Below, one piece after another: positions 56,620-64,000 of a DNA stretch of 64,000 bases. How positions within the stretch are numbered: position 1 is the first letter of the stretch; every line of letters begins with the position of its first letter. The translations under genes and the position numbers were made by a program. Source of the DNA: Pseudoalteromonas luteoviolacea (GTDB taxonomy: Bacteria; Pseudomonadota; Gammaproteobacteria; Enterobacterales; Alteromonadaceae). The stretch lies in NCBI RefSeq assembly GCF_001696455.1, contig NZ_MAUJ01000001.1, positions 620,001 through 684,000 of the forward strand, read 5' to 3'. The notes beneath the pieces are model-generated. The model saw only the letters and a program-made list of their open reading frames with translations. It searched no databases and was not told where the DNA came from.

Positions 56620-58365
56620 ATGGAAACAGAACAAAAGAAACATGTTTTAATTGGCGCAATGATAAAGGGCCAAGATAACCCGGCTTTCAATAAAGACGTT
56701 GGGAAATGGAAAGATGTTTCGACCGATAAAGTATTTAATAAAAGTCTGCATCGTGGAGGAATTAATTATGTGCCCCCTGCGGGACATTTTAAATGGGATG
56801 TCGATGGGTTAAATCATAATGTTTCTCGTATCAGAGGCATGGCTGGCTTTTCAGAAGATGACCCAAACTTTCATATTATTGCTAATGTAAATACTTATCA
56901 AACACCTGGGTTTGGTGATATCCCCGCAAGTAGCGAACAAAAACATATGACGACATTTGGCAGCGGATGGGCATTGCCTTATAAATTAAATCCGTATTCA
57001 GATGCTGAAAATTATGAAGAAGACCATCTAGAAGTATTGACGCATTGGCAGAAGTACCCGCTTGACCCAGAAGAGAAAATGAATGGCAACAATAGCATGG
57101 GCCCTGATAATGCCAAGCATGTACTCAGATATCTTACTAAAAAATATTGGTCAGAAAATAAGAACTTTGTTATTCCGCATCGAGGCCTTAGAAATGAAAC
57201 CATTAAGCATATCGGTAGCTTAAAAATTATCGATAAAGCTGCTGATGGAGAATACGATTATCTATCCATCATTCATTTAGATGATGACATGCAAATCAAA
57301 GATCCCAGTATTGTAAAAAAAATACTCGAAGAGAATGAAGTTAGAGCTGACTCTGAAGTATCTAAAACGAAGAAGGAGCCCCATGGCATTGCTTTTTCAA
57401 CCCCTGGGTACATATATAATATGGAGTCAAACTTACTTGAGTACACGGCGAGTATTTTAAGCCATATTGGGGGGAGAATCACAGAAGATGCTTATCCATC
57501 GGAGCCTGGGTTAACCTTTACGTATAGGAAAGATGCAGAAGAAAATGTATGGCGTAAGTTTTTAACTCAGAACCCATGGGGAGTCGAGAACGATAACCTA
57601 CAGGAATTACCTTCATACGGTAAAAAGCAACAGGCTGCGCGTGTTGAGTCAAAAGAAGGAAGAGCATTTGCCGCGATGTTTTCGAGTTACATGATTACTC
57701 AGCGCAAAGGACTTAAAAATGCGGCCAAATATAAGGTACCCATCAGAAATAGTGGCTTCTTTTCGGTTGATATGAGCAGCCTCGCCAAAACAGAGATACT
57801 CGGTAAAAATGACGATATTGATCTGAAAAGTCTAGACCTTAATGCCGTACAAGATTTAATCCACACTTACATTAAAAGAAATAAATACCACCCATTAAAC
57901 AGCTCATCAAGGAGTGCTCAGTCATTCATAAAGTATGTTCTGCCTAAAGTCGCTGAATTTGTCAAAAGCGTGATTGAAGATACAGAGACGTCTGAAAGCA
58001 ATAAGGCCGACAAAATTCTACACGCCTTGGAAGAGAAATCTGACGCTTGGTATAAGTCTCAAATGTCACCGAAAAAAGAAGCGCAGCCAACCGATTATAT
58101 AGAGGCTGTGAAGCACTACTGGGAAGAAAACGTGCTCAATACAGTGCAATATGTGAATGAAACTTTTAGTGGACATATGAATTTTGAAGAAGTTGATTAT
58201 GATGACGTTGTTGATGCGTTAACAGATAGCCAAAATGCGAGTCGAACTGACAACCCATTCGAACTAGATTACGTGACTGGTGAAACTGAATATATTCAAT
58301 ATATTGGTGAAATTAACACAGCGATACGTGCGTATATAGATAAAGTTAAAAGCGATTACGTTTAA
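56620..58365 (+). CDS. 581-aa protein with a possible GT-A-type DxD motif, candidate effector
   Basis: A 581-residue protein without signal peptide or membrane segments; AAGGAG precedes ATG 56620. A first strand (KHVLIGAMIKG) and, near residue 218, the sequence LSIIHLDDDMQIKDPSIVKK recall the nucleotide-sugar/metal-binding region of GT-A glycosyltransferases, preceded by RNETIKHIGSLKII, which looks like the conserved helix before it. The C-terminal ~250 residues are helical and polar. If correct, it could glycosylate a host target, as several bacterial toxins do. I see no nuclease or protease motif, so it is not an obvious Pne1 equivalent. It stands immediately upstream of the Mif1-like gene. 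Identification is tentative. Confidence 0.5.
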   Translation: METEQKKHVLIGAMIKGQDNPAFNKDVGKWKDVSTDKVFNKSLHRGGINYVPPAGHFKWDVDGLNHNVSRIRGMAGFSEDDPNFHIIANVNTYQTPGFGDIPASSEQKHMTTFGSGWALPYKLNPYSDAENYEEDHLEVLTHWQKYPLDPEEKMNGNNSMGPDNAKHVLRYLTKKYWSENKNFVIPHRGLRNETIKHIGSLKIIDKAADGEYDYLSIIHLDDDMQIKDPSIVKKILEENEVRADSEVSKTKKEPHGIAFSTPGYIYNMESNLLEYTASILSHIGGRITEDAYPSEPGLTFTYRKDAEENVWRKFLTQNPWGVENDNLQELPSYGKKQQAARVESKEGRAFAAMFSSYMITQRKGLKNAAKYKVPIRNSGFFSVDMSSLAKTEILGKNDDIDLKSLDLNAVQDLIHTYIKRNKYHPLNSSSRSAQSFIKYVLPKVAEFVKSVIEDTETSESNKADKILHALEEKSDAWYKSQMSPKKEAQPTDYIEAVKHYWEENVLNTVQYVNETFSGHMNFEEVDYDDVVDALTDSQNASRTDNPFELDYVTGETEYIQYIGEINTAIRAYIDKVKSDYV

Positions 58366-58678
58366 TTTATAATCAGCTCTATTTTTAATACAGGGCTAGA
58401 CATTCTAAATACATCATTTCAGTCTGGTCCTTAAAAATTCACCTCAATTGCTACCTACTTAACTTAGTACATTGAACGCGTCATCTCGATTTCGAAGCCG
58501 CTTTGGAGCACCTACCAAATCTAAGTTACCGCGTTGCTCCGCGACAACCTGAAAGGGCTATGAACTGCACTGTCGAAGGGTTGTAAGTTGGCTCTTCTAC
58601 AGCGCAGGTATTCAAGCCTTTTTAATTCTATTCACACCTCTTCATATTTCTTTGTCTCAACAAAAGGAAAACTTTTAA
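58366..58678. other. 313-bp gap before the Mif1-like gene
   Basis: No gene seen. Base composition is more balanced than in the surrounding AT-rich gaps. A short CGCG-TTGCTC-CGCG palindrome lies near 58533. The AAAAGGAAAA site at its end serves the next gene. A separate promoter for that gene could be present. Confidence 0.5.
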
Positions 58679-61519
58679 ATGCAAAAACAACAGCAAGAAC
58701 AGGAGTTAAACCCTGTTTCACAACTTTACCCCACCAAAACAGCGCTCTCAGTCAGCAAGGCACTTGATGCCGATTCTGTAAGTGTCGACTTGCTGTCTTC
58801 AGGCGTCGACGTTGCAAAACGTTATGCATCTCAAGTTGTTTGGGATCATTTTAATGGAGACCAAACCGCTAAGTTAATCATTGCCAGTGTTTTTAACTAC
58901 GCAATGACATCGCTGAAGTCTTTAAACCCATGGGTGACAGCCATTGCTCAGGCGTTGGTTTTTCTGGCGAAAGTACCAGCGGGAGTGGTGTCTGCCGTTT
59001 TATGGGCTATTGGTAAAATGTGGTTGTGGGTAGCCAACAAATTTTACAATGGAGGCTGGGTGGCCATGGCTTGGGGGGATATAGATGAAGCATACATCTA
59101 TCAGTGGCTCAAAAAAGGTAAAGATGCTCATGCAGCATTAAGTGCCTTAGTAGAAAACCTAGAAGCTTGGGTTAAGTATATTCAAGATAAGTTATCGAGC
59201 AGAGTGGCGGGCTTAATTGGCGTGAGCGCGGATAGTGACCCATCTGAAGAGCAACCATCTGATACAGACTCCGACTCCGACTCCGAGTCATCGCCAAATA
59301 TTGTCGATAATAAGTTTATTTCACTCGGTATTAATCAGCCGGACTTAATGGAGTGGGAAGATGGCGCAAATCGACCGAAGCGGGCTGGTCTTCATGGTAC
59401 AGGCGTGGCGAAGGTAAATCTGCTCGGTCAGCAATTTGGTGGTGACATTGATGTGAAATTGCCATTCGGCTCAGGTTGGGAGGTGTCAGTCGCACCTGTA
59501 TTTGCCAGTCAACAAGGTGTCGGATTCAGTGGATTTATCAGTGCGCATCAAGTGCTAGGCGATGAACTTGTCATAAATGAAGAGGGTTTGTCTAGCTTTA
59601 AAGCCAGTATTGTCGGGTTAGATATTGCAGATAAGCGCGTTTATTCAGATCTATTATCCTTGCACTACAATAAGCAGCAAAAAGAAGTGCATTTCGCAGG
59701 TGATGCCCATGTGCCTCTTTGGGATAAGAAAAAACTCGATGGTGACTTTAATTTAAAACTGGATACAGCCGGTAAATTTAAATCTTCACGTGCAAAAATT
59801 TCTTCAACCGATACGTTTGAAGTAATCCCAAACTATTTATCTGTAAGTAATCTTTCTGGCGAAGTTGAAGTTGCCAAGGATGCGGCGCCTGAATTTGAAG
59901 TAGGAACTGATGTTTCATTGTATGGTTTGCCTGCAGGGGTAAAAGCATCGGTAACCCAAGCAAAGGTGATGTATCACGACGAGCAGCTAGGAGGTGAAAT
60001 AGAGGAAGCGGAAGTTGAAATACCCGTTAGCAAACATACAACGATGACACTGGCTCTGAGCAAAGCAAAATTCACGAAAGAAAAAATTGAAGCAGAAAAT
60101 GCCTACATGGATCTGGATCACGATAATTCAAAGATCGCTAATGATAAAGCGGTTGTGGATTCTAGTTTTTTCTCTGGTAATTTCGACTTTGGCAAAGTCT
60201 TTGAACTAAAACAGTTAAAAGTGCATCAAGGGTTATCATCAATTAAGTTCGAAGGTGGTAAGTTTACGTATGAGAAAGATGAAAATAATGGCCTACAACT
60301 ACTGCGAGCCAGAATCTTAGGTCTTGAGGCTTATTATGATAATGATAAGCGAGAAGGGGGCATTAAAGGAGAATGGAAAAAGGGCATTGACTTCCCTGCA
60401 TTTTCACTAGACTTTCCGGTCGGAGCAGGGTTTGCAGGTGTCGCTATCGATGTGAGTGGTGGGTTTGAGTTTGGCGCCGGCATTGGCGCGACTTTAAAAA
60501 ATAAGGAAGAAGAAAACACCGAAACCGACATGATATTTAACGTTATTGGTGAGGCATCTGCAAGTGCTAAGGCAAAGGCAAGGATAGAAGCGGGTGCATT
60601 TGTCGGCGTACCATACCTTGCAAAAGTGCAGGGTGGTCTATTTGGTGAGATTAGGGGCGGGGTAGAAGGCAAAGTTCTGGCTTCAGGGAGACTGAAGTAT
60701 ACGCGGGGTAAAGGGGGAGATAGCTTTGGCCATTTTGGTATTGATAAAGACTGGCCCATGCAAGGTGACTTTAGTTTAACTGGCTCACTCGAAGCTGAGG
60801 TGGGTGCGTCCATTAAAGCCAAGGTATTGACCTTTGAAAAGGAAATCGCGTCAGTTTCTATTGGTGATTGGACATTAGGTGAATATACCTTGGAAGGGAC
60901 TATTAAAAAGAACCCAGACGGCAAAGGCTATCATATTGAACGCTCCAGTGGAGAATTTGCGAACAAAAAGCCAGAACCCGTGAAAGTTACAAAAGAAAAC
61001 TTAGGCGTCGATAAATGGGTGACACAGTTAGAGAAAGACGGCAGTCAAATAGAGTATACAGAAGAAGAAGCAAAGAGGAAGTTACCTGAAGTCGCGAGAA
61101 AAACAGTTTATAGCCCTCTCAGCCGAGACCAAAAAGAGGATATTAAAGAAAGGTATACAAGCTTGCTGAAGCTGATGCCACAGCAATTGAAGTTTGGAAA
61201 AATTTATCAGAAATTTAAGACTGAGCGGGAGAAACTCCCAAACAGTGGTACATATATTTGGACTTCAAAGGTATGGAGTGAAGCTGTACAGCGTAAGAAT
61301 TTCTGGTTCATTGAGCTGAGTTGGAGTAAAGCTAAAGTGGCTGACAAACTTGATGAGTATCACAAAGCGAAGTCTATCTTAGACCGTCGAGTGATTTTAC
61401 AGAAGCTCGAAGAGATAGCGACTGACTATCGAACCAATCGCTCGAAGAATGAGGAAAATAAGGCCGCAGCACAAGAGTTCCTAGATAGTATCGATAAAGA
61501 AAGACTTATTTTAATGTAG
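58679..61519 (+). CDS. 946-aa candidate effector resembling MAC effector Mif1
   Basis: A 946-residue protein. No classical signal peptide; hydrophobic stretches at about 64-78 and 84-121 (ending in VVSAVLWAIGKMWLWVANKF) could insert in membranes. An Asp/Ser/Glu linker (about 180-206, SDTDSDSDSESS) follows. The long remainder is beta-rich and regular, with a Gly/Ala-rich section at roughly 575-740 (FGAGIGATLKNKEEE; AGAFVGVPYLAKVQGG). The C terminus is charged and helical. In Pseudoalteromonas luteoviolacea, the effector Mif1 that triggers tubeworm metamorphosis is, as I recall, about 940 residues with N-terminal predicted membrane helices, encoded beside the MAC genes. The similarity here is in length, layout and neighbourhood; I have not aligned sequences. 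It is the last gene of the series. Confidence 0.65.
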   Translation: MQKQQQEQELNPVSQLYPTKTALSVSKALDADSVSVDLLSSGVDVAKRYASQVVWDHFNGDQTAKLIIASVFNYAMTSLKSLNPWVTAIAQALVFLAKVPAGVVSAVLWAIGKMWLWVANKFYNGGWVAMAWGDIDEAYIYQWLKKGKDAHAALSALVENLEAWVKYIQDKLSSRVAGLIGVSADSDPSEEQPSDTDSDSDSESSPNIVDNKFISLGINQPDLMEWEDGANRPKRAGLHGTGVAKVNLLGQQFGGDIDVKLPFGSGWEVSVAPVFASQQGVGFSGFISAHQVLGDELVINEEGLSSFKASIVGLDIADKRVYSDLLSLHYNKQQKEVHFAGDAHVPLWDKKKLDGDFNLKLDTAGKFKSSRAKISSTDTFEVIPNYLSVSNLSGEVEVAKDAAPEFEVGTDVSLYGLPAGVKASVTQAKVMYHDEQLGGEIEEAEVEIPVSKHTTMTLALSKAKFTKEKIEAENAYMDLDHDNSKIANDKAVVDSSFFSGNFDFGKVFELKQLKVHQGLSSIKFEGGKFTYEKDENNGLQLLRARILGLEAYYDNDKREGGIKGEWKKGIDFPAFSLDFPVGAGFAGVAIDVSGGFEFGAGIGATLKNKEEENTETDMIFNVIGEASASAKAKARIEAGAFVGVPYLAKVQGGLFGEIRGGVEGKVLASGRLKYTRGKGGDSFGHFGIDKDWPMQGDFSLTGSLEAEVGASIKAKVLTFEKEIASVSIGDWTLGEYTLEGTIKKNPDGKGYHIERSSGEFANKKPEPVKVTKENLGVDKWVTQLEKDGSQIEYTEEEAKRKLPEVARKTVYSPLSRDQKEDIKERYTSLLKLMPQQLKFGKIYQKFKTEREKLPNSGTYIWTSKVWSEAVQRKNFWFIELSWSKAKVADKLDEYHKAKSILDRRVILQKLEEIATDYRTNRSKNEENKAAAQEFLDSIDKERLILM

Positions 61520-61880
61520 TAGTGTTAGGTTTTTATTGTTTGTACAGCAATGGTTGTAAGGTGAGTGTAATACCTTGGGTAAACTTTTACAGTTATGGTT
61601 TTGGCAGGTTGAGGAAGCGGAGATTGAATTGGCTGCAACCTCAACTACTCCGGTATAACATGTAAAAGGAACAAACGTATGTTGAATTTGGTTGGATGTA
61701 ATACAACATGACTCTCCCTACACACTGTTAGTATTTCTAATATGAGTCGAAATATAAAGCAGCCGAAGGCTGCTTTTTTTATGATAAAAATCATAATGTT
61801 ACTTTTTGTAAAGGTGCTAATGCTTTGTAGTTGTTTTGTGTACAATGGCTGGGATTTAGTAATATTAGGGACAAAGACTC
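61520..61880. other. Gap after the Mif1-like gene, containing a terminator
   Basis: 361 bp without a gene except the terminator listed next. A spurious short frame overlaps the terminator and lipoprotein start and is not a gene. The promoter for the lipoprotein gene should be in 61781-61880. Confidence 0.55.
61756..61780 (+). terminator. Intrinsic terminator ending the injection-system series
   Basis: Arms AAAGCAGCC (61756-61764) and GGCTGCTTT (61768-61776) with a GAA loop and a T-run. It lies 237 nt after the candidate effector stop. Confidence 0.9.
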
Positions 61881-63173
61881 ATGAAGAAGTTCTTTATTTC
61901 GCCAGTCGTCGCTGGTTTAGCCATTTCATTAAGTGGCTGCATCGATTCATCTAATGACAACAAGCCACAAATTCGAAAAGCAGAAAAACCAAAGCTTTCT
62001 TTTACGGCTCAAAAGTATACTCGATGCGGTATAAAAGATTATGCTGGCACTACAATCATATTTCATGACAAAGCAGGGCAGGAAATAGCCACATTTAAAT
62101 CGCATGATTCAGCGCAGTTTACTCAAGAGATCCCTACGGGTGCGCAGCATGTGTCAATTATCGGCGAAAACGCGGTATTTGAATCTGAGAAAATTACAGG
62201 AGTGATCACGGCTCTAGATATTTCCCGAGGTGCCAAGCTTTCAAACGTCATGTTTTACGACCTGACAGAATCTTGTGAATGTAGAGATGTGACCGCAGAC
62301 TTTACATCTTTGAATTCAACGCACAGTGCTTTTTACATTTTAGATTCGTACTTGTACCCGATAAGCGATGATCATGATGATTTAAAAGTATGTCAAAACA
62401 AGCGCAGTGCTTTTTACGCCATAAAACTACCTGGGTATGATGATGTTTTAGCGACATTGCGTGATATCCCAGCAGACAAGGATGAGCTGACCTTTAGTGG
62501 TAGCGATTTTAGTCATGAGGGTGTAAAGCTGGATGTGAGCGCATTACCTTTGAATTCCCGATACACTGTCAGAGGGATTGGAGAGTCTGATCAAGTCATT
62601 TATTCCCAAAGCAGCAGTGTCTCCGCCTCCGAAAGACAGGCTTATACATTCCCTTCGATTACAAGTGAAAACTACATAACTAGCTTCCAATCAGAGAGTG
62701 CAGAACTTGGCAATCTATCTTTTTACACGGTGAGCGGCGGCGTTTCTAAAATTGATGATACAGGTCTTGTGACCAGCATATCGATACCAGAACAACCTAT
62801 GGACATGCTCGAAACCGTTTCAAATATTTTCGGACGCAGCACATTGGAGTATGACTTTTCCAATGTGGATAGTCGACTTAGGTTGGCACATTGGCGGTTT
62901 GAATACCAATGGATTGACAGCAGTGTCAACAGAGTTGACTGGGAAGTACAGGGATCACTCAAAGCAGAAATCCCTGAGCTTTCATTCGGAGACTTTTTAA
63001 CTTTGCCAGAAGATCGACAAACGCAATCTGTCAAAGTGGTGATCAGTGGACATCAAGGGGCACCGACAGGATTAACAGAGTACAGAGCCAACATTAAAGA
63101 TAACACGGATTTTGTGCACTCAGATAAATACCATTTTGTTAGGGTAGAAGCGACAAATTCGGTAACGTATTAG
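61881..63173 (+). CDS. Lipoprotein, unknown function (first of two tandem paralogues)
   Basis: A 430-residue lipoprotein. The signal MKKFFISPVVAGLAISLSGC has lipobox LSGC with lipidated Cys20; the next residue Ile predicts outer-membrane sorting (no Asp at +2). The following domain has a carboxypeptidase-regulatory-like (Ig-like) pattern: RCGIKDYAGTTIIFHDKAGQ, EIPTGAQHVSIIGE, then a Cys pair CECRDVTADF. The rest is beta-rich. Its first 150 residues match the partial gene at 63496 in order and motif. No catalytic residues recognised. Possibly a surface-exposed binding protein; no link to the injection system is shown other than adjacency. Confidence 0.78.
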   Translation: MKKFFISPVVAGLAISLSGCIDSSNDNKPQIRKAEKPKLSFTAQKYTRCGIKDYAGTTIIFHDKAGQEIATFKSHDSAQFTQEIPTGAQHVSIIGENAVFESEKITGVITALDISRGAKLSNVMFYDLTESCECRDVTADFTSLNSTHSAFYILDSYLYPISDDHDDLKVCQNKRSAFYAIKLPGYDDVLATLRDIPADKDELTFSGSDFSHEGVKLDVSALPLNSRYTVRGIGESDQVIYSQSSSVSASERQAYTFPSITSENYITSFQSESAELGNLSFYTVSGGVSKIDDTGLVTSISIPEQPMDMLETVSNIFGRSTLEYDFSNVDSRLRLAHWRFEYQWIDSSVNRVDWEVQGSLKAEIPELSFGDFLTLPEDRQTQSVKVVISGHQGAPTGLTEYRANIKDNTDFVHSDKYHFVRVEATNSVTY

Positions 63174-63495
63174 AAAGTGTTCTGGTTGCAGTCAAAAAGG
63201 CTGCAACGAACAGCTTAATTTGCATTCAATTCAGTTTACCTAGTGTGCTTTGGTTAAGGTTAAGAGCGCCAAATTAATAGTGTGTCCACTGGTTATTAAT
63301 TAGAATAGGTTAAAATAACACCATTTTAAACTTAGAATGCCTTGCCCTAAACTAATCTTATTAATTATGTGTATTTTTGATTGAATATTAAACAACTTTA
63401 TAATTTTAATAAAGCGCGGTTTGGAGCCGTCAAAAAAGATATACATAGACTTTTATAGTACAATAATTAAATCCATGATTTTGAGAAGTAATATA
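63174..63495. other. Intergenic region between the two lipoprotein genes
   Basis: 322 bp, no gene. A hairpin GTTGCAG (63185-63191) / CTGCAAC (63201-63207), extendable by TGTTC/GAACA, follows the first lipoprotein and may act in termination, though no T-run follows. The rest is AT-rich, with a GAGAAG ribosome-binding site near 63483. Confidence 0.5.
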
Positions 63496-64000
63496 ATGAG
63501 TAAAGTGTATAAACCCGCGCTATTGGCAGGGTGTTTGATACTTGCAGGGTGTGGTGGTTCTTCCGATAGAGCTTCAGAAAATAAGCCTAGTATATCAGCC
63601 GGTGAAGAGCAGCCAAAACTAACCTTTAATGTTAAAACACGTACGGACTGCGGCACCATACCTTATCCTAATGCCAGTGTGGTATTCCATGATACTGACG
63701 GTAACGTTTTAGCGACACATAAAACTGACAGCGTGGGCTTTTTTAGTCAAGATATTCCAGCCGGTGCCCTGCATGCTTCAGTAATAGGTGTCGAAGATTA
63801 CGGCTACAATCGATTGGGGACAGGCGATAAGGGCAAGATCCGTAAAATACACACTGCACTCGATATTTCTGAAGGCGCACAATTAGAAACAATTGAGTTT
63901 TTTGATGCCTCTGGTTCGTGCCCCTGTCGAGATATAACCGTTGACTTGAGCGAACTTGCAGTTACCCATAGTGACTATAAAGTTTCCAGAGAGGATGGCG
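63496..64000 (+). CDS. Lipoprotein, unknown function (second tandem paralogue, truncated by window edge)
   Basis: Reads from ATG 63496 to the window end, 168 codons visible. The signal MSKVYKPALLAGCLILAGC has lipobox LAGC with the Cys at residue 19, followed by GGSS (outer-membrane sorting likely). The text RTDCGTIPYPNASVVFHDTD, DIPAGALHASVIG and SCPCRDITVDLSELA parallels the first lipoprotein closely, including the Cys spacing. The 3' end is not in this window. The two genes probably arose by tandem duplication. Confidence 0.78.
   Translation, partial: MSKVYKPALLAGCLILAGCGGSSDRASENKPSISAGEEQPKLTFNVKTRTDCGTIPYPNASVVFHDTDGNVLATHKTDSVGFFSQDIPAGALHASVIGVEDYGYNRLGTGDKGKIRKIHTALDISEGAQLETIEFFDASGSCPCRDITVDLSELAVTHSDYKVSREDG

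Noticed and set aside
56620..58365. Nuclease effector (Pne1-like)
   Set aside because: No HNH, NucA or DNA/RNA non-specific endonuclease motif is visible in this product.
43770..61519. A prophage rather than an injection system
   Set aside because: No integrase, terminase, capsid, portal or replication genes; the ATPase plus DUF4255 pair is specific to eCIS-type particles.
61742..61954. Small plus-strand frame across the terminator
   Set aside because: It spans the hairpin at 61756-61776 and overlaps the lipoprotein signal peptide in another frame; no ribosome-binding site.

Overview
The window looks like chromosomal DNA of a marine gammaproteobacterium of the Pseudoalteromonas type. The grounds are the housekeeping genes (ackA-yfbV, xthA, gltA divergent from sdhCDAB-sucABCD), moderately low GC, many exported proteins with a likely GlyGly-CTERM tail, and a gene set resembling the contractile injection structures (MACs) known from Pseudoalteromonas luteoviolacea. 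The species is inferred. I see no rRNA, tRNA, CRISPR array, insertion sequence or integrase.

Layout. 1-1467: 5' part of acetate kinase (minus) and divergent yfbV. 1536-18606: a large secretome island. A PKD/GlyGly-CTERM protein on the minus strand faces a plus-strand run: anchored coiled-coil protein, exported 569-aa protein, two Lcl_C/DUF1566 proteins, an RTX-repeat protein, an M4-type metallopeptidase with no propeptide, and a protein ending in a Hedgehog/intein (Hint) domain. After a terminator comes a second M4 peptidase that does have a propeptide. 18714-25014: rlmA, a CbiM-like membrane protein and xthA (minus), a DUF3718 protein, a TonB-dependent receptor and acylphosphatase. 25134-36683: citrate synthase, then succinate dehydrogenase, 2-oxoglutarate dehydrogenase E1/E2 and succinyl-CoA synthetase. 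sucA carries an apparent one-base deletion near its 5' end, and sucB has two lipoyl domains. 37034-42528: a membrane protein, a TPR protein with degenerate GGDEF domain, a tandem-duplicated unknown and a stand-alone HxxxDG acyltransferase.

42829-61519 is the most interesting part. An ECF sigma factor with its own terminator is followed by a long plus-strand series: NusG/RfaH-like factor, GH24 lysozyme-like protein, an AAA+ ATPase and a DUF4255 protein of the kind found in extracellular contractile injection systems (eCIS), five fibre or baseplate-appendage proteins sharing repeated modules, and four large proteins suited to be cargo or cargo-handling factors. The last (946 aa, N-terminal hydrophobic segments, Asp/Ser linker, long Gly-rich part) recalls the MAC metamorphosis effector Mif1 in length and position. 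No sheath, tube, spike or baseplate genes are present, so the particle core must be encoded elsewhere if the system is complete.

61881-64000: two tandem paralogous lipoproteins, the second cut by the window edge.

The TCA genes form one pathway block. The secretome island suggests a jointly expressed exported complex with proteolytic and autoprocessing parts. The eCIS block groups regulation, assembly ATPase, tail termination, target binding and payload.
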